This document shows, piece by piece, positions 24,701-38,532 of a stretch of 64,000 nt of DNA (positions are counted from its first letter, which is position 1; every line of letters begins with the position of its first letter). Source of the DNA: Leptodontidium sp. MPI-SDFR-AT-0119 (lineage: Eukaryota > Ascomycota > Leotiomycetes > Helotiales > Leptodontidiaceae); contig JAHLEZ010000010.1 of assembly GCA_020726505.1 (NCBI GenBank), forward strand, positions 248,001 through 312,000. Direction: 5' to 3'. The notes beneath the pieces are model-generated. The model was not told the DNA's origin. It searched no databases and saw only the letters and a list, made by a program, of their open reading frames with translations. Both the position numbers and the translations under genes were made by a program.

Positions 24701-26734
24701 CTGACGAAAGTTTTGAGGGATTGATGGAAAGCCGTATCCGTATTGCTTTCCGAGAACACCTGCTTGAACAAGCTTGAAAGCAGTTTGAGAACAGGCCCGA
24801 ATGGTGTCTTCTTCGCCTGATCAAATTTCGAGCTGGCGAAATATCCTCGTCGACGTGCTTCAATTTGGACAGATTGAACCAAGCAGCTCTTCCCTAGACC
24901 GGCGGCTCCTGCAATGCCAATAACTTCGCATCGGCCCTTCCGTTTGAACTTTTGGCTGTTACGTTTACTTGTCAAGCTCCCAGCCCCTTCCGAGCTTCTA
25001 CTGCCACCTGCCTCGGACGTCGATCCAGCAACACTTCCGTTGTCCACGGACGGATGGGAGAGGGAGTTGTTCTTCTCCCAAGGGCGAAATTTGCTATTAC
25101 CCTGTGTTGATGCATTGACCCCATCATAAGAATTGTGCAGAGAGCCTCCTACAGATCGTAATTGGCTGGAGCCGCTCTTGAGAGACTTGGTCTCTCCGGA
25201 AACCGATGCGATATGGCCCAAAGAATTCGACCGGCCTTCGTAACTGCTAGCATTTTCTTCGCTTGATATTGACAGCTCCGCACCAACAGCAGCCTCGAAT
25301 ACTTCAAGGTGCCCTTCGGACAAACTCGATCCAGATGACAAGCTGTGAACGTCCTGTCTTTGGCTAACTTCGTGACGTCTAGATACCTTATCAATGATCT
25401 TGACAACTTGATCATGCTCCTCGGTTCGACCAATCATAAAAGTAGGCAGGATGAAGAACGAGGAGACGTCCTTGGTAGCAATCGGCCAGTTTCTCAGAGC
25501 AGCCGAATCCCCAGCGCCAAGTAAGCTCCTTACTTCCATCAAATCGTATCTTAGACCGCTCACAGAATGATATCGTTCCCCGATTGTCTTCGCTGTCATT
25601 TTCTGAATAATCCTCCCAATAACATCGGGTATGTCCAGTCGAATGCTAGACACAGTGGGGAGACGTCGCCCTAGAACTGCTTGAATGATATCCATCGGCG
25701 TTTCCCCGTCAAAAGCAGGTTGTTGTGTGAGCATAATCCAGAACAGAATCCCAAGGGAGTAGATATCCGTTCTACTATCAGGCTCCGCAGGCATTCGACC
25801 AGTCTGCTCCGGACTCATGTAGCAGAGTTTCGTTTTGGCGCCAACTTCTTTCGAGAGGGTTGACCATCCAGTACTCGTCAGACCATGCTCGAAAGTCCTA
25901 AGCCCAGATCCGAAATTGATCAGTCTGACCTTTCCATTTTCCGAATTCATGTGGAATGCATCGCCCCTAATTTCCCCATGCACTATTCTCTGTCCGTGGT
26001 GCAGAATCTCTAAGCACTCCGTCGCCGCAACCGCAAAGTCTAAGAATGTCTCCAGGGATACTGTCTCTTTGGGTTCGAACTCTGCTTGAAAGGCTTCGTG
26101 CTTGTCTCCGACTCTGCGTCCTCGGTACCACGCTGCCCCATAATCAATCACATGGTGGAGGTAATTTGGACCTGGATTCTCAAAGATGCAGACGACAATC
26201 GGTCCTTTGTCTCCTTGCTGACTCGGTAGGCGCGCAATGTCTAGAGGTCGGATGATATGGTCTCCTTCCGGATCAACCTTCTTGATCAAATTCTTGCAGA
26301 TATGATATGCTCGCTCCTCCCGCAACGCATGCGTTGACACTCGTGCTATTACCGGGATATGTGCTGGCTCGGGGAGTTCGTCGTGAGAGGCATTCGAATC
26401 GCTCCCGCTCTCGCTGGCATTAGTTCGATATCCGCCGACACTCTGGGGGTCTTGTGCTGGGGAGTTGGTCTCGGAGTCTGGTCTCGAGCGTGTATGCTTC
26501 CTATGTGACTTATGGACGACATCTTTCCAACCAAAAACTTGCCTGCCCCAGGGTTAGCATTCGTAGCCAATACGAGCACCTGCACCGTTCCTAGGCTCAC
26601 CAGTTGTCATAACTAGAATGGAAGGGATCCTTCGATTCGTCCCAAGAGTAACCCGCGAGCTGTCGCAGTCGCTCGTAGAGACGAGGAGGGGGGTCCAACT
26701 GCTCGTCGCCCAACGCGGCCGTTCCATCCATCAT
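18779..26734 (-). CDS. Group X (Mak2/Mak3/Chk1-type) hybrid histidine kinase, 2563 aa
   Basis: Five exons, 26734-26601, 26542-22904, 22856-22396, 22288-19425 and 19372-18779, keep frame throughout. Domains in order: an N-terminal Ser/Thr-kinase-like domain (about 150-385); an AAA/ORC-type ATPase region with Walker A GAAGLGKS (about 594) and a long helical-repeat region; a GAF domain (about 1745-1905); a HisKA H-box FLANVSHELRTPLNG (about 1972); an HATPase with N-box LVSNSLKF, DTGIGIP and GGSGLGLS; and a receiver with acidic EDNPVNQ, phospho-Asp in LMDVQMPVLDG (about 2294) and the K of AKPV. Known group X kinases feed the Ypd1-Ssk1/Skn7 phosphorelay in oxidative-stress and cell-wall responses; that role is inferred here. 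The kinase-like domain has HGE where HRD is expected and NFG for DFG, so it is probably inactive. A tail of about 200 residues follows the receiver. The ATG at 26734 precedes a clean first exon. Confidence 0.93.
19373..19424 (-). other. Last intron of the histidine kinase gene
   Basis: These 52 bases separate the receiver exon (ending LDQYILQ) from the Pro/Ser-rich tail exon (starting PPIPVPNLNL). The donor is GTATGT and the acceptor TTCATGCAG. The intron is open in the receiver frame for some codons, so retention would end the protein soon after the receiver with the sequence VCLAPSYQPVYSY. Confidence 0.8.
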
Positions 26735-28279
26735 GCCTTCGGGACTTTCAGAGCATCGCTTTCACTCTCATGGCTCGAGGGTAGACGGACGGTCGCAGGG
26801 GCGGTGATAAAGGGCGTTTTTTGCGGTACTCGCTCAACACGTTCACGGTGGACGTCTGAATGTTTTCTTTCGCGCTGGCCTGGCCTGGCCTGTGAGTCTG
26901 TCTGTAATTGTTCGGCTTCCTTACTAGGTAGGGGGGCAGTTGAACGATGCTAGCTAGGCCTTGATAGGCTGCATTACTCTCGGGGCGAGGCGAGGTGATG
27001 CGATTTCTCAGATCCTCATTCGAGCCACAGTGACGTCAGTTTGAGAGACAGTGGCGGAGGAACCCCCGTGCCACAAGACAAGACAACACAAGACAGAATT
27101 TGACAGATGGGAAACTAAAGCAATGTCTTATCTGGGTACAATTGCATAAAAGCCTATTCTCTCTTGGATAAGAGGTCAGTAAGAGAAAGGTTTGGCTTCG
27201 TTTATTATTAAGCCTGGTTAGAAATGAGCGCCGAGTCAGATTAGCTTCTTGTTGCCGTACATCTAGTTCAGCCACTCCAATCCACCACTCACAGTGTGAC
27301 TGGAACTCCCTCTCTTGCAGGTGGACAAGGACTTTAGCATAGGGAATGCCTTGCAAAAGGATGATCTTACAAGCAACAACGGCTGTAGATCCTCTAACTA
27401 TCGTTGCATGTACGAAGGTACATGGTATAATATTAGACCATGTTTCTAAGCGACCAGGAATCGCAGCAAGATATAATCCCTGGCTGCTGGATAAAATTTC
27501 TTCTTCCTCTTCTTAGCTAAATATATGGTGGCGACTTTACTTTAACTTCATACAAAGTACCACGTTTACAAGTACTGTTTACGTGTGACTTGGACTTGCA
27601 TGCACCGAGTCAAGATCTACGCGACTGAGCGACAAACAATTACGGACTTCTATCTTTGGCCATTTCCCGCTTTCAAGCCCACTGTCTGCCTGCCCTACCT
27701 TACTCATCCTGTCTTCCCAATCCTGGGTACCGACTGGCGTGTCTTGCCACGCAATTTTCTCTTAACAATACTCACAGAGAATACCTAGGAGGAGAATACC
27801 GGATATCAAGAGCCGATACAAGCCAGCATTCCCATCTTTCGGCTTTGTCAAGTACTCCGAAAAGCAAGAAGAACATGTGAAAAGCAAAACGCCTCACTTT
27901 CCGAATCTCGAATCCAGGTACGGAAGGTACTCCAATCAAGCGAAGTCTTGGCTTCATGCCTCTCTCTAATAATGCCGCAGTCTATAAAAATCTCAGCTGC
28001 AACAGCCAGCCGATCGGGCAAATCTGATCTGTGTGTAATCCTAGCAAAAAAAATGAAGACAACATCAACAAACACCTGCAAGCTACATGCCCAGCCCCGA
28101 AGTTTGGGGGGACTCGGTCTCAGTCTCATCAATCTCAGCTAGGCTATTAAAATGCAATTCATTCTTCCATGAAAGTTTCTCGCTCTACTCTAGAACAGAT
28201 TTCGCCAACAACACAAATCAATCAGACTTTTGTCTAGGCGAAAAGGAACTTCAAATGCGAATATCTTCGGTCAGGTCTT
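26735..28279. promoter_or_regulatory. Histidine kinase promoter region and mutase 3' flank
   Basis: About 1.5 kb. The part next to 26735 should hold the histidine kinase promoter and leader; the part next to 28279 is the 3' UTR of the mutase gene. No additional gene is supported. Confidence 0.5.
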
Positions 28280-30205
<1,926 letters not shown>

Positions 30206-32298
30206 CTTGAAGGTACTGTATTGTGATAGCGGGGTGAAAACGTTGGTTATCGCAAGCAAGGCTTGACCAGCGGGACGGGATGTCTTGCAGGTAGGCTGGC
30301 AGCTACAGATATATGATCTGTGCAGACAATATGCGATTTGTACACAACGAAGGGAGGAGGTTGGAAGGGGGAAGTGAAGGAAGGGGACTCCAGTTCAGGG
30401 TCCAGAAAAAAGTATAGACTCGACTCGAGTCGACTGGTTTGGTGGTGGGTGGGCGTGGCCAAATCGAACGGCTGCATCTGACAGGGGACGGCGGGTCAAC
30501 CAGTTGTCGAGCAGAACTGGGGCCGGACTGTCATCCCTACCGCCGCTATCGTCAATTTCGGAATGGCTTCACGTGTGTCTAGGGGCTTATCTATTGGTGG
30601 GCAGCACTTGTGTCTCCTTGGAATTCATTTCTGGGCCCTTGCATTATTGGTGCAGTACCACATCATAATTTTGGAGTGGCACATCACAACCTGCATCTCG
30701 AGAAGAGTCGAAAAGGGGCGAGGTGTCTTCCTATTTTTGTTACAAAAAATAACACTTAAGCGATCACAAACAAATCCAAGCCCAACTCGTGAGTTCGTAA
30801 TGATGACTGACTATTTACTATTTTATTTTTGGGCAGGTTGCGGCGGTGGCTTGACAAAAAAATCGTATTCACAAGGCTGAAGATCTTGGCGTTCCCTATC
30901 TTTTAGGTCTCGAACGAGACCCTCAAAGCTCCTTGAGAAGTTGAGATGGGACTTGAAATCTTCAACTCGTACAAGCTTCATGCCTGTTGCCGTTTCTTCG
31001 CCTTGGTCTGATCTTCATCTGTAATATCCATTCGTGTTTTGGTCTGTTCTGGTCTGGTCCGAACTCTGAAGTCAAGAGTAGACACCCCCACTATTCAGTC
31101 GCAAAATGAGATTAGGTTCGAATGGATGTGGTGGGGTGAGAGATTGCAGAGCGGGACATTTCATCTCAGCCTCGTCACCTCATTCATCATCTTCATGATA
31201 CAGCGGTGGGAATTTTCAGAACCGTTTGGAGGCTTAGGCTTAGATATGCAGCTTTCCGTTCCATAGGGAGGATGGATGGATGCATTTCGTTGCATCGCGT
31301 CGTGACATCCGCCGGAATGAGTGCATCAAGTTTGCTGGCTCTTCTTCGAGGTAAGGTTACTCTCGAGGACAGATCCGCACTTGGGTGAAACGTCGATGGA
31401 ATACCTTACACCAAAGGAAAAGACATCAGATTGACAACGTGACATCCGGAAACTCTCATACATACCCCCCCTTCTCCTAGACGAGATATCTTGAAGATTA
31501 AGAGGTCAAAAGATCAAGTCCTTCCCATGAATTACTCTCATGGTTACACTCACAGCGCCAAGAATGGATTAGTACCACCTGTCAGTACCCGATCTGCCAG
31601 ATCTTCACTGCCGAGCCTCATAACTTGACAAAATTAGAAAAGAATATGAATGTGAAACAGATCTGCGCATATCTGAGGCTCCACGGCTGAGAGAAGAGAT
31701 CTGGCTCCTCCGCTTGGGAATTTCTCAAATCCGATGCTCTCAGTTCTGCTTCTTGCTATTCGTACTGACTGCTCTGGTCTGTGTAGCCAGGCCCGGGCTC
31801 GTGTAACAGACCAGATTGAGATGCAAGTAAGCAGGTAAAGATCCACCTTTGGCAATGTACGAGGAAGGATAGGGGACAGGAGACGAGTGATAATTACGTG
31901 CTGTCAGGGGTTGATCCAGGAAGCGAATGTGGTTGGGTGGATTCTCAGTTCTCAGGCTCAGGGACATGGATGGATGTTGTCGGCATTCGAGCCTCAGGCA
32001 TTGCGCGGATTGCCTCCAGCTAGCCGAATTCGTCAGCGCTGGGCTGGCGGCGGCGGCCCTTTGAACTCCTGGATCGCAACTTTTTCCACACTCTCCCTTC
32101 GAACCCTCATCGCAACCGTCCATCCCTCCGCTCCCTCGTCCTCCATCGAGGCCGACGATACTCACAACTCGTTCCAGGTTGTTATCCGGTCGTTACCTAC
32201 ATCAATCTACTCGAATTGACCCGAACCCCTGATCGACCTGCGATATCTCACTTGCCCATCGCCGAAAAGGGTTCTACAACACCCACCGAACAGCCACG
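30206..32298. promoter_or_regulatory. Shared divergent promoter region of mutase and transporter
   Basis: About 2.1 kb separates the start codons of the two divergently transcribed galactofuranose genes. The right end, from about 32050, is CT-rich and looks like the leader of the transporter. No coding sequence is supported. I recognise no specific operator. Confidence 0.6.
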
Positions 32299-33730
32299 AT
32301 GAGTGAAGAAAAGGTTCGCGTTTCGGGCGAGGCCCCAAGGACAACAGCAGCTTCTATTCTACCTACAGTCAATCCAGATGCAGAGAAGTCACCAGCGCCA
32401 GCATCAAACGGCATCCATCCTGCAGTCTACGTCGCGTCAGTATACCCAGGAGCGCGCTGGAACTTTTTGGAGGACAATCGCTAACCCCTGGCTGGCTTTG
32501 CAGAGTCTGGATCAGTTTGTCGTCTAGTGTTATCCTCTTCAACAAATGGATTCTCTCTACATTAGGATTCAGTACGTCGCAATCGATACTAATCACCCGA
32601 AACTCTATACTAATAATGCCGCAGAATACCCAATCCTCCTTACATCATGGCATCTGATCTTTGCGACCATCATGACCCAAATCATGGCTCGCACCACGAC
32701 TCTCTTGGATGGACGGAAAACGGTTAAGATGACTGGACGAGTATACCTGCGAGCTATTGTGCCAATTGGAGTGTTCTTCAGTTTGAGCTTGATCTGTGGA
32801 AACTTGACATATCTATACTTGAGCGTCTCATTCATCCAAATGCTCAAGGTACGCCTGTTTCGCCCCTTGAAACCAACGCAACACTGACAAATAGTAACAG
32901 GCTTTCACCCCCGTCGCTGTTCTTGTTGCAGGTTGGGTTCTCCAAATCCACCCAGTCGACCTCAAGAAGCTCGGAAACGTCTCCTTCATTGTCATCGGTG
33001 TCGCTTTGGCCTCTTTTGGTGAAATCGACTTCGTCCTGACCGGCTTCTTGTACCAAGTTGGAGGAATCGCTTTCGAGGCTGTCAGAATTTGCATGGTAGA
33101 AAGGCTACTTAATGGTGCGGAGTTCAAGATGGACCCTCTTGTATCTCTATACTACTTTGCCCCAGTCTGTGGCATCATGAACTTCACAATCGCTCTCTTT
33201 TTGGAAATCCCCAAGGTCCAAATGACCGAAGTTTATGCCGTTGGTCTCTGGACCTTCCTGGCCAACGCATGCTGCGCATTCTTCCTGAACATGTCCGTTG
33301 TGTTCTTGGTAAGTTTCTAGTATCCAGATCTTCATCTAACCCTTCTAACCATGCCTCACAGATTGGCAAAACCTCCGGTCTCGTTCTTACTCTCTGCGGT
33401 GTCCTCAAGGATATCCTTCTCGTCGCTGCATCCATGCTCATCTGGGGTACCAAGGTCTCCTCCCTACAAGCTTTCGGATACACCATCGCTCTCTGCGGCA
33501 TGGTATACTACAAGTTGGGGCAGAAGGAGCTGAAGCCGTTCATTGCGGAAGGTACTCGCAGATGGGCGGAATTCGGAGCCAACAAGCCCATTCTTCGCAA
33601 ACTGGTCATCTTCGGCCTATTCATCACCACACTTTTCGTCCTTCTCGGTGGCCTCGCACCAACCTACGCACCTGAATACGATCCCAAGAACTACCTCGCA
33701 GCAGCGAAGAACTCTCTCGGCAGCTCATGA
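32299..33730 (+). CDS. ugtA: TPT/nucleotide-sugar transporter, probably the Golgi UDP-Galf transporter (401 aa)
   Basis: Five exons, 32299-32435, 32504-32571, 32625-32848, 32901-33308 and 33362-33730, join in phase to 401 aa. The protein has about ten hydrophobic segments. It carries triose-phosphate/nucleotide-sugar transporter family motifs: FNKWILSTLGFKYPILLTSWH in the first helices (the FK codon spans a splice), SVSFIQMLKAFTPVAV, and GKTSGLVLTLCGVLKDILLV near the C-terminus. The cytosolic N-terminus is Ser/Pro-rich and there is no cleaved signal. Substrate cannot be read from sequence alone. The divergent position next to UDP-galactopyranose mutase matches the known Aspergillus arrangement of ugmA (glfA) beside ugtA (glfB), whose product carries UDP-galactofuranose into the Golgi lumen. 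I therefore assign that role by synteny. Confidence 0.85.
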
Positions 33731-36277
33731 TCTCCAACAGCCAACCGCTGAATGAAAGGAATAAGCTTCCTAGAAATCTCCAACGGGACGAGGGTTGGAG
33801 AATATTATCCTTTGTAATCCATACAGTTTGAAGCAGGTTCCAAATGGGGATCAGGAAGCAATGAGCAAGCACAACCGCTAGTCTCACGAACACCCAAACC
33901 CCCCTCTGATTCTGGTACATAATTTGACTGCCCTTTTTCTGTTTCGAGCTTCGCTGTTCGCTATTTGGCTTTCCTCCTCCCTTTGTGTGTTCGTATGTGT
34001 TCTTTTTACTACCCTACCATGTTATTGAGAACATTTTGAGAGCGAGAGCGAGCATCCATCAAATCGATTAGTTACCTTACGTACTGCACGTATGTACACA
34101 AGTGCTCGAACCTTAGCGAGCGAGCGAGCAGACTTCATATAGAGACCGGCTTAGGGAATCCTTTGTTTTTTTTTTGGTTCGGTGTACGATTATAGAACTG
34201 GCGTCTTTGTTATCAAGGGTAATCATTCTATGGGTCTTTTGCTTTTGCTTTTGCCTTTGCTTGACAAGGGGGTGAGGGAGGGGTCTAAAGAGGAATGAAA
34301 CAGTGACTGCTATGAGTAGAAAGAGTTGGCATTTATAGAATACAATACATTATGATACGATGGATTAAGAGATGTTTCTTCACGCTTACTTCGGGTGCCT
34401 TACCCCCGGTTTTTGGTACAGTTGAAGTCGATCTCCGTTTCGGCTTTAGGTGATATGATGTGTGTTTAATTATACCCTGATTTTAATTCGAGTTTCTTCC
34501 TCGTCCGATAGCTGGCTTCACGATATTGGTATAGGGTAAGGCCTTATTTCCCTTTTTGTATCAATTTTACTCATAAAATTAGGGTAAAGCATGCACACCT
34601 CATTCGCTCCACTCACAACCTGACTTCGAATCACACATATCTAGTGTTCCTTCTCTCTCAAAGTGCTGTCTCATTCATATTCTCAAACCTAAGTCTTTCT
34701 TGGCTATGAAAAAGAAAAATATAATTCTTAAAGATAGAAAGATACCTTTAAATAGACGGAATGAATTTACTCCTCAACTCCTCTCTCATGATCTAGGGTT
34801 TCCCTTTCTTGCCTTGCCTTACTTCATGAGATGGACCTCTCACTCCCTTACTCAGTAGAGGTTGGTCCTGATTGCTATTGAGCAACTTTTGGGGGGTTGC
34901 TCATCTATGCTGTGCTGCGCTGTAACAAGTCTAATGTCTCGCTCAAGGCTCCTCGCTTGAGCCCCTTTCTCACCTCAACACCCGCTACTTCACTTCACTT
35001 TACTTCCTAGTTCTGATCTGGCTGTTTCGGAAACTGATGGGATGACTTATCGGGTGCATAGATAATAGATGTAGGAGAATAGCAATAAGCGAACCTTTGT
35101 TAGGGGAAGGGTTGCAGAACGTGAGTCTGACCAGTCGCAGTCAGAACTTGTCTATTATATACCATAGAAGATGAGTCGATTTTGCTTTGGTACACGTTTC
35201 CACGAACGCCCTAACCTCGAGGGGAAGAGGGCAGCTCTTTGCGATCTTATAAAGTACCTAATAAGTGTACGTATACGTATATTTGTGTACGTAACATACA
35301 TGCCTTACTTGATTTAGTGTCGATTTATCTCATTTCACTCCCAATATGAGAATTAATCCGCCCTTCCCCTCCCTATTGATGATTTCACGGAGATGGAACG
35401 TTGGTAATATAGATAGCTAATTAATCGATAATACGTTTTCGTAGTTCTTGTTCTTGTATTGTATGCTGAAAGGGAGGGAGGTAAAGCCTGCCTTCAGAGA
35501 GATGGGAGAGTACTTCACCAACCCCGCTTTGTTGAGAAGAGGGGAGGGGTTAGCGAAGAGCTATGGAATGGAGTACTTGTTAGTACACTTCTGTGATGAA
35601 AAACGACGTAATAGGGCTACGAAAATGATAGACAATGGGTGAAGGAGTATGTATATTCATTCATGACTTAAAGCTGGCTGCCGTTAATTCTTTCTTATTT
35701 GAAGAAATCAAGCCGCCTCAGGGAGCGACTATGAATCGAGGGAAGTACTCTTTTGAAGCGCAATCACCCGAGAGAAGTTCAAGAATGTGGGAGCAGAGCG
35801 ACCAAGAGATGAATTATAATCTACCTACTTCTACATAAATAAACCAGAGAAACGCAACGCAACGCAGCGCTAAGCTAGTATATGAATAAACCACACGAAC
35901 ACGCCTCCTCCAATCCCATCTCGCGATCGGCTTAGAAGCCATCAAATCCATCAAATCCAAGCCGGCAGGTAGCGCTTTTCCAACCACGATTCTTTCCTCC
36001 TACCCAGGTGCAAGACGTAAGCCACCTAACTAACCTAACTACCTATATAGTACCAAACGCGACATTTGAATTGCAAATTACGAAATGTGATCAAAATGGA
36101 ATTCAATACATGTCCCAAAGCTCTTCCCATTGCGAATTTGCAACAGTATATATCAAAACACCAACCCTTTCCTGTCTGTTCCGAGCCGAGCCAAACTGAG
36201 ATATCTGGAGATCCTTGCTGTATCGTATCGTGCTGTATTGTGCCAATATTCATGTGCTATCATTATTCGTCTGTCCA
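33731..36277. other. Convergent intergenic region, no gene
   Basis: About 2.5 kb lies between the 3' ends of the transporter (plus) and the pseudokinase (minus). It is AT-rich with T runs and short frames only. It includes both 3' UTRs. A 7-base inverted repeat occurs at 34880-34902. Confidence 0.55.
34880..34902. repeat. Short inverted repeat GAGCAAC / GTTGCTC
   Basis: Two perfect 7-base arms flank a 9-base T/G-rich loop in the convergent region. It could form a hairpin in RNA; no function is implied. Confidence 0.5.
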
Positions 36278-38532
36278 TCATTCATCATTACCGTCGTTGG
36301 TGTTTGGATAATCATTCTGGTCGTCAATCGGCCGGAACCCCCCGGTCTTATCCTGTCGTCGTCGGCGTTTACCTGCCATGCGATCTTCGTTCAACCGAAG
36401 CTCATCTCTATTGGTGAGGGTTAGCATCTATCCAGATCTCAGATAAGAGAGGGTTACGAACCAGCATAAACCGGCGCTTGCCATGCTTTTGCCTTGGGCT
36501 TCGGTTTGCCGTTTTGAGTCCCGCTCCCTAGACTTGCACTCCCGGAACGGGACTTCCCTTCCGAGCTCCGCCCTGTAAGGCTTCTATTTCCACTCGAAAT
36601 GCTCATTATGTCGCCGTCCCGCGTTGGCACTTTCTCTCTAAGCGGTGATGTCGGTAGCGTTGGAGAACTGGAGCCTGGTCCCCAGGCCACACTTGATTCT
36701 ACCGAAGGCGTCCTCTCGAGTCCATAGTTCACAGCTCCTGGCGTACCTCCATTTGACAGGACAGGATTGACACTAGCGCATGCTTCTGCAGCTGCTCGTT
36801 GGGAGGCCAGCCGCAACTGATCGAAGCCGAAGTTCCAATCGTTGTCATCTGTCTCGCGTATCGTACAATGTATCCTTCCCCTTGAGTCTGACGAGGGACC
36901 AAGACCGCAGAACTCAATCAGGATACAGTATATTTTCTCCTGTACATCATGCGCACTAGGCCGCTCGTCTGGAATCGGGTTCATCATCTTCTCTATCAGG
37001 GCCAGGATGTGGCTCACGCTCCTGAATATTTTGTCTTCCTTCTTCTTTCCTTCTTTAGCGAGAATGCTCATCCAGCTGTCCACCTGACGAGGGTTCTTGT
37101 GGAAAGAAGAGTCGGGTAAGCCACCGCCCCGACCAGGTGTCTTGTTCTTGCTAGAACGGTGAGAAGCGAAGTTTCGAGATGTTCGTTTCATCAGGAAAGT
37201 CATGATTTCGAGGAAGATGGTGCCGAGAGAGAAAATGTCAGCCTTCTGAGGGTCATGCTTCCCGGCGGGATATATGCTCGGTGCAGATGACCCAGTTGAC
37301 GGAGTCGAGCCAGTACCCGACGAGGAGGTATATATAGAGGAAGAGTCGTTGGAAGCTAGGAAGCTCTGCTGCGCAGCCGAGAACCCAAATGTATTCCCTG
37401 GAGTGGTCGAGCGTCTGGCTGTACCTGGACGGGAGATATGGCCGGCTGATGTCGGCCGCGGAGCTTGCTCTGGTGCTTGGTAGTCGTAGGTTTCCTTGTC
37501 GAAGCCAGACTTTTCTGCACCAAAGATGCTGGAGTCACTCAGAAATATTTGGTTGTCCACGTCGAGCAGGACATTTGATGGCTTGATGTTCTTGTGTGCG
37601 AGTCCTTTCTTGTGCAGGAAAGCGATCGCATCGGCCAGACAATGTATCCAATTCAGGACCAATATTCGCCGGTCTTGCTTAGCAAGTATCTTTATAGATT
37701 GGGGCGTCACATTCAAGAATGACCTCAGCGAGCTTTCGTTGACGGGCGTGAGGAGAAGATAGCCAGACCCTTGGTGGATATACGAGGCCCAAAGAGACGT
37801 CAGATGGTCGTGTTCGACTGCCCGCATAGACTCAACACCAGATAGAAAGTCCTCCTGTGGCATGCGTCCGGCAGTAGCACCTAATAGTACCCTTCGGCGA
37901 ACAAATACATCGTCTGGTCTTCCCGGAAGATAAACCTTATCGATGTTGCTTTGCGTGAGACCTGTTACTGCTCCGACGGGCCGTTTCTCTGCAAGTTCTA
38001 GAGGAACTACCTCCTCATCATCATAGTACAGATGCTCCCCCTTCTGAACGTTCCTCAATAAGTACAAGAACTGCCGATGGAAGAACTTCTTTTCAAGCTT
38101 CTCGTCTTTATCATAAGTCAGTTGGAGTCGCTCAACCTGATCGAATGGCACAGGAAGATCATCGTCGTCCCAAGAATCATCGATAACTCCAAATATTTGA
38201 TCTGGGACCCCAAGGTCGACCAAGATCAGGAAAATCCGCTTCGCTTTCAATTCGATCCATTCCATATAGGTGTCATCGGTGAGGCCATCTCCGAATCCCA
38301 GCGGCTCGTCTAATCGAGCCTGCTCATCCGGTCGTAGTTTTGACAACACAAATTGTCGATTGACTGTCGAATCTATTCGATCTTCGTCCCACCACATGGT
38401 AACAGGTGTGTCGAAGGCAGGTCCATTGGGCTGCCGACTGGGACCAGCGCCGGCGAAGCTGGGATATATGTGGGAATTTGTACTGGCATGGTGCTGTCGA
38501 TTAGCAGCCAAGGAGACCCGCCGATAGTCCAT
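36278..38532 (-). CDS. Protein kinase-like protein, probable pseudokinase (734 aa)
   Basis: Exon 1 (38532-36458) encodes nearly all of the protein. A second exon (36407-36278) follows a 50-base intron with donor GTAACC, branch site TGCTAAC and acceptor CCAATAG, and adds a basic-acidic tail (ELRLNEDRMAGKRRRRQDK...). The kinase-like region (about 220-555) keeps HKNIKPSNVLL where HRDxKxxN is expected (about 312), so the catalytic Asp is Asn. Where DFG is expected it has DSS (about 333). YQAPEQ and DIFSLGTIFLEIMT, standing for the APE and subdomain IX motifs, are kept. A Ser/Thr/Gly-rich insert splits the lobe after APE. The N-terminal 200 residues are a conserved-looking acidic domain that I cannot name. 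Activity is doubtful; a scaffold or regulatory role is inferred. The KRRRR motif in the tail could be nuclear-targeting. Confidence 0.85.

Noticed and set aside
26349..26600. Alternative reading frame at the 5' end of the histidine kinase as a separate protein
   Set aside because: The GTGAGC...GCTAAC...GGGCAG intron (26600-26543) and the phase-2 join show that this DNA is intron 1 plus the start of exon 2 of the kinase.
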